Of a stretch of DNA of 64,000 nucleotides, positions 1 to 9,802 are shown one piece after another (positions within the stretch are counted from its first letter, which is position 1; each line of letters opens with the position of its first letter). The notes beneath the pieces were generated by a model, which saw only the letters and a list, made by a program, of their open reading frames with translations, was not told where the DNA came from and did no database searches. Made by a program: the position numbers and the translations under genes. Source of the DNA: AP-15 sp963814805 (GTDB lineage: Bacteria; Pseudomonadota; Alphaproteobacteria; ATCC43930; CGMCC-115725); contig CAWFER010000023.1 in the NCBI GenBank assembly GCA_963814805.1, positions 1 through 64,000 on the forward strand, read 5' to 3'.

Positions 1-2440
1 GACCACCGAGCTCAAATGCGCGACGGCGCCAATCGGGATCATGTTCCCGTCCTGGCTGCGGACATAGAGATTGAGCAGATCGTCGGGGTGCAGGCGGAAT
101 TTCGAATCGGCCTGGACATAGACCTGCAAGGTCAGCCCGAATTTGTTGAACTGGTTGACATAGGTCGAACCGAGATAGGCGCTCAGCGCCGAGAAGATGT
201 CGCCGACCGAGACCCGCAGGGTCTGCGCCCGGTCGCGATCGATGGTCACCGCCACCTGCGGCGCACCGGGCCGGAACGTGGTCAGCACGTGCTGTAGCTG
301 GGGATCGGCGACGGCCTTCTTGACGATCTGCTGGGTCACATCGCTGAGCTTCTGATAGTCGAAATTGCCGCCTAGCAGCTCGGTTTGCATCTGAAAGCCG
401 CCGGCATTGCCAATGCCCTGGATCGGTGGCGGGGCCAGCACGAACAGCCGGCCGTCGGGCGCGCGGTCGAGCGCCTGTTGCAGATGCTCGGCAATCGAGA
501 TGATGTCGGTGCCATTTGCCTTGCTGCGCTCGTCCCACGGCTTCAGCACGACAAAATCGACCCCGGCGTTGGCGAGGTCGGCGTTGTTGTCGAGCACCGA
601 CATGCCGGCGATCGAGATGACGGTCTGGACCCCGGGGGTGGCCATGGCAAGCTTGGTCGCCTGGGCGAGCGCGGCCGTGCTGCGCCCGAGAGTGGCGCCG
701 TCGGGCAATTGCGCCGCGATCATCAGATAGCCCTGGTCTTCGTTCGGGATGAAAGCGGTCGGTAGCCGGGCGATGCCCCACACGGCGACCACGGCCAGGG
801 CGACGCCGATCAGCACCATCAGCCCGGCGCGCCGGACCATGCGCCCGATCAACCCGGCATAGCCATTTTCCATATGGTCGTAGACGCGGTCGAAGCCGCG
901 ATAAAAGAAATTGCGCTGCGCGACCGGCTTGGGGGTGCGCAGCCACAGCGCGCATTGGGTGGGCTTCAAGGTCGCGGCATTGACCGCGCTGATCAGCGCC
1001 GTCACCGCGATGACCAGGGCGAACTGGGCAAAGATCTGCCCGCTGAGGCCGGGGACAAAGGCCGACGGCAGAAACACCGCCATCAGCACCAGGGTGATGC
1101 CAACAATCGGGCCGAACAGCTCGTTCATCGCCCGGATCGCGGCGTCGTGCCCGGACATTCCCTGTTCGATGTATTTGGACACGCCCTCGACGATGACGAT
1201 CGCGTCGTCGACGACGATGCCGATCGCCAGGATGAGGGCGAACAGGGTCGACAAATTGACGGTATAGCCGAGTGCCGCCATGCCGGCGAAGGCGCCGATG
1301 ATCGTGACCGGAACCGTCGTCGCCGGGACCAGTGTCGCGCGCAAATTCTGCAGGAACACCAGGATCACGATCAGCACCAGCACCCCGGCCTGCCACAGGG
1401 TCTTGTAGACCTCGGCGATCGAGTTCTTGACGAAGATCGTGGTGTTGTAGGGGATGCTGTAGTGCAGCCCGGGCGGGAAGCGGCGCGCCAGCTCGGCCAT
1501 CTTGGCGGCAACTTCGCCCGCGACCTTCAGCGAATTGGCGTCGGGGGTCTGATAGATGGCGATGCCGGCCGCCGGCTTGCCGTCGAGCTTGAAGTCCTGG
1601 GCATAGGTCTGGGCGCCGAGCTCGATCCGCGCCACATCCCTGAGCCGGACGAGCTTGCCGCCTTGCGCGGTCTGGTCCTTGACGATGATATCGCCGAACT
1701 CTTTCGGGTTGTCGAGCCGCGACTGGATGTCGACGGTATACTGGAACTGCTGGTCCTTGGGCGCGGGCGGCATGCCGACCTGCCCGGCGGCGACCTCCTG
1801 ACTCTGCTGGCGAATGACCCGGATCACGTCCTCCGGCACCAGCCCGTAGGAATAGAGCTTTTGCGGGTCCATCCAGATCCGCATCGAATATTCGCCGGCC
1901 CCCATCACCGCGACGTTGCCGACCCCCGGCAGCCGCGCCAGATCGTTGACCAGGTTGATCGTCGCGTAATTCCACATGTAGAGCGCGTCGCGCGAGCCGT
2001 CCGGCGAATTGAGGGTCACGAATTCGAGGATCGAGGAGGATTTCGCGCGGATTGCCACGCCTTGCGCCTGCACCGCCTCGGGCAGCTGGGCCATGGCGTT
2101 GGTCACCCGGTTCTGCACCAGCACCTGGTCCATGTTCGGATCGGAGCCGATCTGGAAGGTGACGGTCAGCACGTAGGTGCCGTCATAGGCGCTGGTCGAC
2201 TCCATGTAGAGCATGCCCTGGACGCCGTTGACCTGCAGCTCGATCGGCAGCGCCACGGTGTCGACGAGGGTCTGCGGGCTGGCGCCCGGATAGCGGGTGG
2301 TCACCTGCACCGTCGGCGGCGTCACGTTCGGGATACTGGGCCACCGGCAGGCGCAGCACGCAGATCGCGCCGATCAGCACCAGCACGATCGCTAGTACAT
2401 TGGCGAGGACCGGATGTTCGATAAAAAACTTCGAGATCAT
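1..2440 (-). CDS. RND (HAE1 family) efflux pump, partial, frameshifted
   Basis: Inner-membrane proton-driven drug/amphiphile exporter, the pump part of a tripartite system. The N terminus reads MISKFFIEHPVLANVLAIV, as in AcrB/MexB-type pumps. The family TM4 motif IGIVVDDAIVIVEG, with its proton-relay aspartates, is encoded near 1190-1240. The gene runs off the left edge, so only about 800 of an expected 1050 residues are visible. Its ATG overlaps the adaptor stop as ATGA (2437-2440), which implies translational coupling. One frame change lies near 2331: the codons for QYPNVT carry an extra G (CCCGAACG instead of CCCAACG). With that base removed the family sequence continues. The family is certain; the substrate cannot be read from sequence. 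Confidence 0.93.
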
Positions 2441-3799
2441 TGCTGCGCACTCGGCGCGGCTGCCCCGGGCGACGCCGGCGCCGTCCCGGTCGACGCCCCG
2501 ATCGCCGCATCGATGCTGATCGGCTGCGGCGTAACCTTGGTGCCGGGGGTGGCGCGCCACATCTCGCCGACGACGACGCGATCCTCCGGCTTCAGCCCGC
2601 CGGTGATGACCCTGAGCGCGCCCACCAGCTCGCCCAATTGCACATAACGCTGCTCGACCACATCGTGGTTGTCGAGGACCAGGAGATAGCGGCCGCCTTG
2701 ATCGGCCTGCAAGGCGCGGTCGGGCACCAGCAGCGCGTTGCGATCGACCGGCCCCATCGGGATGCGCATGCGCACGAAAAAGCCCGGCAGCAGGGTGCGG
2801 TCCGGATTGGCGAGGATGCCCGCGCACCAGCAAGGTCCCGGTCTGCGGGTCGAGCGCCGGCGCCACATATTGAATGGCGCCGCGATAGGGAAAGCCGGTC
2901 TGGTTCGACAGCCCGACATCGACCGGCACCTTGTGCAGATCGGCCAGGGTCAGCCGGTGCTGACTGAGGTTCTGTCGAATTTGCAGGACCTGCTGCTCGC
3001 TCAGATTGGCGACGACGTAGATCGGGTTGAGCTGGGTGATCTCGGCCAGCGCCGCCTGCTGGCCGCCGCCGCCGACGACGTTGCCGGGGTCGATCAGGTG
3101 CTTGCCGACGATGCCGTCGAAGGGTGCGCGAATTTCGGTATAGCCGAGATTGACCTCGTCGATCGCCACCTGGGCGCGGGCGCTCAACAGCGAGGCTTCG
3201 GCGCTCGCCCGCTCGTAGTTCCAGTGGTCGACCTCGGTCTGGGTCGCCGCGTCCTGCTTGACCAAGGCCGTGTAGCGCGCGAACTCGGTCTTGGCATAGA
3301 TCAGCGCGGCCTGCGCGGTCAGAACCTGGGCATGCGCCTGTTGCAGCTGCTCCTTATAGGGGTCCTGCTGCACCGTGAACAACAGATCGCCCTTTTTGAC
3401 GAACGCGCCGTCCTGGTAATGCAACTGTTCGAGATAGCCCTCGACCCGGGCGACGAGCTTGACCGCGTTGACCGCCGCGGCGTTGCCGGTGATCACGACA
3501 TAGTTGGTGACCGATTGCAGCCGCGGCAGCACCACCGGAACCGGCGCGCTCTGCGGCGAGGCCTGCGCCGGCGCCAGGCTGCCGTGGGGCGGCCTCGCCG
3601 GCGGTATCCTGGGCTCGGCGGCGGTGGCGGTAGCGAGCGGCCACGCCCCCCGCAGCTGCGCCGCACCGTAGCCAAGTGCCGCGACCGCCGCCAACGCGGC
3701 CCCGAGCGCGATCGGCGCTTTGCGCCGGCCATGGCCGCCCGCCGACCCGGCGCCGGGGCGCGGCGGCCAAAGAGTGCTGATCGCGGCAAAAATCTTCAC
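2437..3799 (-). CDS. RND efflux periplasmic adaptor (membrane fusion protein), frameshifted
   Basis: Links the RND pump to the outer-membrane channel across the periplasm. A cytoplasmic N terminus and one hydrophobic anchor (IALGAALAAVAALGYGAA) are followed by the lipoyl/barrel-sandwich halves (ARVEGYLEQLHYQDGAFVKK and GYTEIRAPFDGIVGKHL), an alpha-hairpin between them, and a beta-barrel. I chose the GTG start at 3799 because GAGGG lies a few bases upstream, overlapping the stop of the preceding channel gene. An upstream ATG at 3841 lies inside that gene. A one-base insertion near 2820 (GCGCGGGCATC for GCGCGGCATC) separates LVRG from ILANPDRTLLPGFF. Corrected length is about 453 residues. It is the second gene of the OMF-MFP-RND operon. 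Confidence 0.93.
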
Positions 3800-3806
3800 G
3801 ACACCC

Positions 3807-5489
3807 TCACCATTCCGGCGGTCGAACCTTGGCGCTGACATCGACCGGCGTCGGCAATGCCGGGGCCGGCGGCTGGGGTTGGCCGGCCGGCGGCAGCAGC
3901 TCGCCCCAATTGGTTCGGGCGCGCATTTCGGCGACCGTGGCCGCGGGCACAAACTCGTTGTCTTCGCGTATCTGCCATCCGCCCCCCAGCGCGCGATAAA
4001 CCGAAGCCAGCCCGGTCGAAACATTCCCCTCGGCCGAGGCGAGATCGGTCTGCGCCGTATAAAGGTTCTGCTCGGCCGTCAGCACCGTCGTAAAATCCCG
4101 CGTGCCAAGCTGGTATTGCAGAAAGGCCAAGCCCAGAGCCGCGTTCGCAGCGACGACGCTGCGGCGCAAATCGTCAACCTGCTGGCGCGATTGCAGATAA
4201 GTCGCCAGCCCGTCCTCGACCTGTTTCTGCGCAGTCAGGACCGCATTCTGATAGTCGACCAGCAATTCCTGCAGCTTTGCATCCTGCACCCGCACGGTGT
4301 TGGTGATCTGACCATAATTCAGGATGTTCCACTGGAAGCTCGGGCCAAAGGCGAAGGTGATGCCCCGGCCCATCACCAGATCGCTGAGCTTATGGCCGGC
4401 GATATTGCTGGACACCGTGCCAAAGCTGCCGAGCAGGCTGAACGCCGGATAGAGCTGCGCTTCGGCGACGCCGATCTCGGCGCTTTGCGCCAGCGCCGCC
4501 AGCTCGGCGGCGCGGATGTCGGGTCGCCGGCGCACCAGATCGGCCGGGATGCCGGTTATCACATCGGCCGGCGGCGCCGGGATCGTGGTCGGCCCGCGCA
4601 ACAGATTGTCGAGCGGCTGCGGCGCCATCCCCAACAGCACGCGCAAGGCGTCCAACCCCTGATCGAGCTCGGCGGTCAGCTGCGGCACCGTCGATTCGGT
4701 CTGGCCGAGCACGTTTTCCGCCTGATAGACGTCGAGCTTGGTCGCCACCCCGCCGTGAAAGCGCGCTTCGGCGATGGCCAGCGCCTTCTTTTGCTTCACG
4801 ATATTGTCCTGGGCAATATCGATTTGGGTTTGCAGGGTGCGGATGCCGATATAAGTCGTGGCGACGTCGCCGAGCAGGGTGACTAGCGCGTCGTCATAGG
4901 AGGCGATCGATTCGAGGTAGGCGGCGTCGGACGATTGAATGGCGCGGCGGAACTTGCCCCAGAAATCCAATTCCCAATCGAGCGAGGCGCCGAACGAGGC
5001 GCGCCAAAAGCCGGAAACCTGGCTCTGCGGCGTGGCGGTCGGGTCGGCGTGGCTCGGCCGGTCGTAGATCAGCGAGCTCGTCGCCTGCTGCGACTGCGGA
5101 TAAAAGTCGCCGATCGCCACCCCCAGTTCGGCGCGCGCCTGCAGCACGCGGGTGCCGGCGGCGACCAGGCTCAGGTTCTGGTTGTAGGCGATCCCAATCA
5201 GCCGATCGAGCACCGGGTCGTTGAATACCGTCCACCAGTCCCGGTACTCTTCCCGACTGGTTCGAACCGACGGGTCACCAGCCTCGAGATAATTGGCCGC
5301 GACCGCAACCGGTGGCGACCGGTAATCCGGACCGACCATGCAGGCGGCGCAGATTAGCGGCAGCAGCATCGCGGCGGCGCCCCGGCCGGATCGCGCAACG
5401 CTTTTTCGCGCGAGAACCACGCTGTTGCGCGCAAGACTGACAAATCGGCCAGATTCTGCAGCACCGACAGCGATCCACTCGCCTGCCAT
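3807..5489 (-). CDS. Outer-membrane efflux lipoprotein (NodT/OprM-type)
   Basis: Outer-membrane factor forming the exit duct for the pump encoded downstream. A hydrophobic segment ends in the lipobox LICAAC, followed by MVGPDYRSP, the usual mature start of NodT-family lipoproteins. Two OEP repeats follow, with typical phrases such as SFGASLDWELDFWGKFRRAI, ELAALAQSAEIGVAEAQLYP and LQYQLGTRDFTTVLTAEQNL. The start is uncertain: the ATG at 5489 is used here, but the signal peptide sits about 50 residues further in, so a downstream GTG or TTG is possible. It is the first gene of the three-gene operon and ends 8 nt before the adaptor start. The reading frame is intact. Confidence 0.93.
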   Translation of the reverse strand: MAGEWIAVGAAESGRFVSLARNSVVLARKSVARSGRGAAAMLLPLICAACMVGPDYRSPPVAVAANYLEAGDPSVRTSREEYRDWWTVFNDPVLDRLIGIAYNQNLSLVAAGTRVLQARAELGVAIGDFYPQSQQATSSLIYDRPSHADPTATPQSQVSGFWRASFGASLDWELDFWGKFRRAIQSSDAAYLESIASYDDALVTLLGDVATTYIGIRTLQTQIDIAQDNIVKQKKALAIAEARFHGGVATKLDVYQAENVLGQTESTVPQLTAELDQGLDALRVLLGMAPQPLDNLLRGPTTIPAPPADVITGIPADLVRRRPDIRAAELAALAQSAEIGVAEAQLYPAFSLLGSFGTVSSNIAGHKLSDLVMGRGITFAFGPSFQWNILNYGQITNTVRVQDAKLQELLVDYQNAVLTAQKQVEDGLATYLQSRQQVDDLRRSVVAANAALGLAFLQYQLGTRDFTTVLTAEQNLYTAQTDLASAEGNVSTGLASVYRALGGGWQIREDNEFVPAATVAEMRARTNWGELLPPAGQPQPPAPALPTPVDVSAKVRPPEW

Positions 5490-5681
5490 ATGCTTGGTCC
5501 CGCCGCCGACTAGTCCCACGGCGGAACGCCGCCGGACAGGCGGCCCTCGACGACGCCAGCTTGATCCATTCTGCCGGGTCACCGGCTCCCCCGACTCCAT
5601 GACCATCACTTACAGTAATATATCAACCCGATAAATCAACCCGAGGGCACTCGGCCCCGGTCAAGCCGCCGCCAAGGTCGG

Positions 5682-5753
5682 TGCCGGGTGAGGGATTCGA
5701 ACCCCCGACCTTCGGTTTACAAAACCGCTGCACTGCCACTGTGCTAACCCGGC
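5682..5753 (-). tRNA. tRNA-Thr (anticodon UGU)
   Basis: On the minus strand the gene runs from GCCGGGTTAGCACAG to TCACCCGGCA. The acceptor stem GCCGGGT/ACCCGGC pairs fully, with discriminator A at 5682. The anticodon loop TTTGTAA gives anticodon TGT, and the T-arm has the GTTCGAATC signature. The CCA end is not encoded. The 5' half (5717-5753) is shared with 11287-11323, so this copy is a junction restored by an integrated element, and the DNA upstream of the tRNA now belongs to that element. Confidence 0.97.
5717..5753 (-). repeat. attL core: 5' half of the functional tRNA-Thr
   Basis: Exact 37-bp match to 11287-11323. It covers tRNA positions from the 5' end through the anticodon loop. The match stops in the loop, consistent with crossover in the anticodon region. 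The island supplies the 5' half of the working tRNA. Confidence 0.92.
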
Positions 5754-5788
5754 GATATCAATGGCTTAGATACTGGCGTTCGGCCGTT

Positions 5789-5810
5789 GCTACTCAATCT
5801 GCTATTCAAC
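5789..5810 (+). repeat. Putative integrase arm-site pair, left
   Basis: Two 10-mers, GCTACTCAAT and GCTATTCAAC, start 12 bp apart. The same arrangement and orientation occurs at 11149-11170 (GCTACTCGAT, GCTACTCAAT). Both copies lie inside the element near its ends, as arm-type recombinase sites usually do. This is inferred from position and repetition only. Confidence 0.55.
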
Positions 5811-6996
5811 CCGCCGCCGCCCCGCTTATAGCACCCCGAAAAGCCGCGTCGATACGCGCCGCGGCATCCTCTTGCATCGTCTCGGTGACGTGCGAATAGA
5901 GATCAAGCGTGGTGGTGATCGTCGAGTGGCCGAGCCGCTCTTGCGCCACCTTCGGATGCACCCCGGCGAGCAACAACTGCGTCGCGTGACTATGCCGAAG
6001 GTCATGAAACCGGACCCGCGGGAAATCGGGGCCGAGGCGAGCCAGGAACCGCGGAAATTCATGCGTCAGGCTTTGCGGCTGCAACGGTTCGCCATCGGCC
6101 CGCGCGCATAGCAGCGTGGACCCGGTCTGCCGGACCCCGAGCGTCAACAGCTTCTCCGCCTGCTCCCGCTTCAAGCGCCGCAATTCGGCGATGGCGAACC
6201 CCGGCAACGTGACTGCGCGGGCGCGATCGGTCTTCGGCGACTTAAACCTGATCCCGGCTTTGGTCTGCTCCAAGCTCTCGACGATGCGCACCGCGCCGCG
6301 GTCAAGATCAGCGTTGCGCCAGCGGAGCGCCAGAACCTCGCCGCGGCGCGCGCCAGTGGCGAGCGCGAGCAACACCGGCCAATAGATGTGCGAGTGGCGC
6401 AGCGCAGCGAGCAGGCGCGCCGACTGCTCCGCCGTCAACGTCGTCATCGTGCGATGTTCGACCTTCGGCAGCCGCCGCCGGAAAATCTCGGCCGGGTTGC
6501 GGGCGATCAACTGCTGTTCGACGGCGCGGGCAAGGGCAGCCGAAAGGATGCGGTGGATATGCCGTCGCGTGCGCGGGGCCAGCCCGCCCGGCTTGCCGTC
6601 GCGCCGCCCGCCCTCGGTCAAGGCGTTGTAGGCTTCCTGGATATGCACCGGGGCGAGCTTGGCGAGCGGCAGGTTGCCGAGCGCCGGAGCGAGGAAGTGG
6701 TCGACGACCTCGCCATACCGCTCATGCGTCTTCGGCGAGACTTCCTGCTGTACCGCGCCGAGCCAGGTGGCAAGCCAGTCGCGCACGGTCAGCCGCGACG
6801 GTTCGACATGCTCCCCCGTATCGAGCGCGCGCAACAGGCGGCGCAATTCTTTCTCGGCATCCTTGCGCGTTCCCTTGACGGTCGCCGTGGCGTATTTCCG
6901 CTTGCCCGTCGCCGGGTCGGTTCCGAGGAAGTAGCGCAGCTCGAACGATCCCGACGAGCGCTCCCGGACATGCCCGTTCCCGCGTCGGGCGCTCAT
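5806..6996 (-). CDS. int: Tyrosine site-specific recombinase (integrase)
   Basis: Catalyses integration and excision of the surrounding element at tRNA-Thr. The order is an AP2-like arm-binding N terminus (GTDPATGKRKYATATVKGTR), a SAM-like core-binding domain (about residues 65-165), and the catalytic domain with R in TGARRGEVLALRW, HxxR in FHDLRHSHA, H in RLGHST and the nucleophile tyrosine in TLDLYSHV. At 396 residues it has full family length with an uninterrupted frame. It sits 53 bp inside the left att core and reads toward the tRNA. Its ATG overlaps the stop of a small upstream frame (ATGA), suggesting coupling. Confidence 0.95.
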   Translation of the reverse strand: MSARRGNGHVRERSSGSFELRYFLGTDPATGKRKYATATVKGTRKDAEKELRRLLRALDTGEHVEPSRLTVRDWLATWLGAVQQEVSPKTHERYGEVVDHFLAPALGNLPLAKLAPVHIQEAYNALTEGGRRDGKPGGLAPRTRRHIHRILSAALARAVEQQLIARNPAEIFRRRLPKVEHRTMTTLTAEQSARLLAALRHSHIYWPVLLALATGARRGEVLALRWRNADLDRGAVRIVESLEQTKAGIRFKSPKTDRARAVTLPGFAIAELRRLKREQAEKLLTLGVRQTGSTLLCARADGEPLQPQSLTHEFPRFLARLGPDFPRVRFHDLRHSHATQLLLAGVHPKVAQERLGHSTITTTLDLYSHVTETMQEDAAARIDAAFRGAISGAAAG

Positions 6997-7115
6997 AGCT
7001 GCCCCTCCGCAATCTCGGCCAGAAAAGCCAGGGTATCGCCAGCGGTTTCGGCCGGTGCCCCGAAAAACAGTCTTTCTGCGCGTTCGGAGCGCTTCACTGA
7101 CTGATCGAGCAACAT
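6993..7115 (-). CDS. Small ORF coupled to the integrase
   Basis: A 40-residue frame starting MLLDQSVKRSERAERLF and ending AEIAEGQL. Its TGA overlaps the integrase ATG in the ATGA arrangement typical of translational coupling. The same frame stays open further upstream (through LIGRRQVPTDD), so a longer protein from a GTG near 7155 is possible. It has no recognisable excisionase motif. It is antisense to the first part of the plus-strand coiled-coil frame, so at most one of them is translated there. Confidence 0.45.
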   Translation of the reverse strand: MLLDQSVKRSERAERLFFGAPAETAGDTLAFLAEIAEGQL

Positions 7116-8182
7116 GTCATCGGTTGGAACCTGCCGGCGGCCGATCAGGCGGCCCACGGCATCCTGGAATACCGCCCGCGCCGCCGCATCCGCGTGCCAG
7201 GCGGCCCGGCCTGACCGATGCCGCCGCCGCCGCTGGCGTAGCCTCCTACGCCGATCCGGCCGACCCCGCGCTGCGCCAGGCCGCCGACGAGGCTATGGCG
7301 GCGCTGCAAAAGGCTCAGCGCGAGCTTGACCGACTGCGGCTGGCGCTGGCCTTCGCGGAACGGCAAGAGGCCGAACAGGCGGCCGCCGCCGCCGAAGCCA
7401 TCGCGCAGGCCGAGAGACAAAAAGCCAGGGATAAGCTTGTTCGCGAGCGGGATCGGCTGCGCAGTCTCGCCGAGGCCGAACATGCCAAATCCGAAGCCGC
7501 CGAGGCCAAGCTACCCTCCGCCGCGGCCAATCTCGACGAGCTTGCCCGGCAGTGGCAGAACCAGAAGGTCGCCATCGACATGCTGACCGATCAGCGCGAC
7601 AACGCCGCCGGCCATGCGGCCGAGTTCCAGGCCCAAGTCAACGCGCTGGAGCAACAGATTGCCGCCTCGCCAGTCACGGCCGCCGAGATGGCTGCCGCCG
7701 CCGAACAGGCTGAACAGGCTGCGGCCGCGCAGGCTGCGGCGAACTTGGCGGTTTTCGAGGCGGATACGGCACGCCGGCTTCAAGAGGCTATCGACGCGCA
7801 AATCATCGACGCCCCCGAAGCATTCGAGCCCGAGCCCTCCCTCTTCGGCGGCATCCGCGCCGGCCGCTGGCACAAAGCGCCCAAAGGCAAGACCATCCGC
7901 ATCGCGAGGAAAGATTTGCCGGCGCATCAAGCCAGGATGGCCGCCGCCGCCGCCTGGTACGCCGAGCACGCCGAGCCGTTTGAAATCGTGGTCGCCGCCG
8001 ATCGCCGGTACTACGCGGCTCCGGATGGGCAGATCACCGTCATCACCGGCAACGTTCATTTGCAACGCCGCTTGCTGCCGGAGTTCCACGCGGAGCAAAA
8101 GCGGCTCGCCAAGGCGTTTAGGAAGGCCACGAAGCTCAGGGCTGTCTCGCCCTCCGACTGGTACGAAGAGTTGCCGGCGTGA
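7055..8182 (+). CDS. Hypothetical coiled-coil protein of the island
   Basis: Function not recognised. From about residue 60 the protein is Ala/Glu/Gln/Arg-rich with heptad character (ALQKAQRELDRLRLALAFAE, AERQKARDKLVRERDRLRSL), predicting a long coiled coil to about residue 240. A separate C-terminal domain of about 110 residues follows (DAPEAFEPEPSLFGGIRAGR to the end). The first 50 residues look like out-of-frame noise and overlap an antisense ORF. The real start may be near 7211 or at the ATG at 7295. Its stop overlaps the next GTG start (GTGA at 8179-8182), so the two genes are probably coupled. Confidence 0.65.
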   Translation: MPRKTVFLRVRSASLTDRATCHRLEPAGGRSGGPRHPGIPPAPPHPRARRPGLTDAAAAAGVASYADPADPALRQAADEAMAALQKAQRELDRLRLALAFAERQEAEQAAAAAEAIAQAERQKARDKLVRERDRLRSLAEAEHAKSEAAEAKLPSAAANLDELARQWQNQKVAIDMLTDQRDNAAGHAAEFQAQVNALEQQIAASPVTAAEMAAAAEQAEQAAAAQAAANLAVFEADTARRLQEAIDAQIIDAPEAFEPEPSLFGGIRAGRWHKAPKGKTIRIARKDLPAHQARMAAAAAWYAEHAEPFEIVVAADRRYYAAPDGQITVITGNVHLQRRLLPEFHAEQKRLAKAFRKATKLRAVSPSDWYEELPA

Positions 8183-8784
8183 TCGCGATCACCCAGCGCG
8201 CCGATGAAGCGAGCCGCAGCCCGGATCGGCGATGTTACTATGTCGCCTCGGCCGAGGTGGATGGCATTGCCTACGCCGCCCGCGCCCGCTATGGCGCTGC
8301 GAACGATATCGCCCGGCAGCTCGTCGCCGCCGGCATCCCGGACCAATCCGTGATCGCGCGGACGATGCCGCAAGGCTGGGAGCTTGGCTATCACAGCCTG
8401 TATCGGCTGGCAACCCGCACCGTCTCGGAAGGTCCGACGCGTCCGCTGCATGAGCATCGCTGGATCGACCCCGCGGTAGCTTTCTCCCGGCATGCGCGCG
8501 TCTCTACCAAAGGCCATTTCCGTGGGGGTTTCGGCAGCCGACGCGTCATTGCGCCCGACGCCCGAAACCACCCCTATTTTGGAGCCTACCGCACCATGAA
8601 CAGCAATCGCGTTGCCCCGGCACCGCCGGCAGTCAATCCGCACGTCGCGCGCCTGTTGCCGGCCTACCACGGCCCGATCGCCGATGACCCGCCGGCCACC
8701 GAAGCCTTCGAGAGACTTCGCCCCCGATCGATCCCGGAAGCCGTCCGTGGCGGCTGGGTCAATGCGAATTTATCCCAATCCTGA
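8179..8784 (+). CDS. Hypothetical island protein
   Basis: A 201-residue frame beginning at GTG and overlapping the previous stop. The N-terminal part (RCYYVASAEVDGIAYAARAR, then DIARQLVAAGIPDQ) looks like a small alpha/beta domain. The C-terminal part is Pro-rich (VAPAPPAVNPHVARLLPAYH). An internal ATG at 8596 could begin a separate short protein. No family is recognised. It belongs to the same plus-strand gene run as its neighbours. Confidence 0.6.
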   Translation: MIAITQRADEASRSPDRRCYYVASAEVDGIAYAARARYGAANDIARQLVAAGIPDQSVIARTMPQGWELGYHSLYRLATRTVSEGPTRPLHEHRWIDPAVAFSRHARVSTKGHFRGGFGSRRVIAPDARNHPYFGAYRTMNSNRVAPAPPAVNPHVARLLPAYHGPIADDPPATEAFERLRPRSIPEAVRGGWVNANLSQS

Positions 8785-8808
8785 GTTGCAACAAGACGGA
8801 CATAACCG

Positions 8809-9415
8809 ATGAGCGAACAACATGAAGGCATCAACCCCGCCGGCGAGTTCCTACTGATCCAGCGCGATCGCATCGCCGCCGGTGTATATGGCGACCCGAG
8901 CGCCCCGGCTATGGTCGAGCGGCTCGCCGAGTTTGACGCCAAGATTGCCTTGTCACGCCAGCTCGGCGAGTTGCCGGCAAGCGAACCCTTGGACGATCGA
9001 GCGCGCCGCCGCCGAGCGTCTGGCATCCGATTTTCCTGGCGGCGACCCAGTTGCCGACGCGATCCCCGAGGCTTTGGCCGAACACTACGGCAACCAGTTC
9101 GACCGCCTATCGTCAATGGACGCCGCCGCCCGCGCGAGCCTCGCCGATCAGGTGGCGCAGGATATCGGAGAACACGCCAGCGCCGCGACCGTCCGGCACG
9201 CGATGTATCGCCCCGACGGGATGCCCGGCGGTCACGCGCAAGTCGATGCACTGATAGCCGATGCGATGCCGGCGGTCGACGCTTATGCCGAGCCCGAAAA
9301 CCGGGCCGAGATGCTGCAACTTCTGCGCTGCGACCGGCGCTTGCTCGAAACCTTCGCGGTGCGTGGTCGCAACCTGAGTGCCTACGCCGCGCGCAAGAAA
9401 GCCCTTGGCCTTTGA
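8809..9415 (+). CDS. Hypothetical island protein, frameshifted
   Basis: Two reading frames join into one protein. The first is MSEQHEGINPAGEFLLIQRD to about GELPAS. The second is IERAAAERLASDFPGGDPVA to the end at NLSAYAARKKALGL. The switch is near 8985-9000. The reconstructed product is about 200 residues, mainly helical and acidic, with an AHYGNQFDRLSSMDAAARAS segment. No family is recognised. The break could be a sequencing error, like the others in the window, or real decay. Confidence 0.6.
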
Positions 9416-9523
9416 CCCCCTTCGCTCGGCGGCCTGCGACAAACGGGCCGGTGTATCTCTCCTTTCCGCCGGTCGTCCAATAGTGGACGCCGAGCGAATA
9501 CCCCTTCAGAAAGTGTGTGATCT

Positions 9524-9790
9524 ATGAAAACTGTCTCGTATAACGGCGTCGTGCAAGAGATGCACGACCCCAATCGCTTGCGGGACGAGCCCCCCGACCC
9601 CTGGTCCGGCAGCCGTCGCGGCACCCCGGCAGCGGCTGAGCCGGCTAAGCTGACTGGCATTCGCGGCCTGCCACCCGTAGCGCCGCCGGTTCTGCCACCG
9701 CCCGTTCCGACGCCGGCTCTGCCACCATCCGTAGCGCCGCCGGAGGCATCGGATGAGCGGTGGGTTCTGGACCGGCCCCGATTGGGCTGA
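9524..9790 (+). CDS. Small proline-rich island protein
   Basis: An 88-residue frame starting MKTVSYNGVVQEMHDPNR. The second half is a Pro/Ala/Val-rich linker (PPVAPPVLPPPVPTPALPPS) that is probably disordered. No family is recognised. It stops 12 nt before the next small gene, consistent with one transcript. Confidence 0.5.
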   Translation: MKTVSYNGVVQEMHDPNRLRDEPPDPWSGSRRGTPAAAEPAKLTGIRGLPPVAPPVLPPPVPTPALPPSVAPPEASDERWVLDRPRLG

Positions 9791-9802
9791 TACGAGGCAC
9801 TG

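Noticed and set aside
874..2424. A 516-codon open frame antisense to the RND pump gene
   Set aside because: High-GC third positions keep the opposite strand open. The minus strand carries a clear AcrB-type sequence, while the antisense product is Asp/Arg/His-rich and matches nothing.
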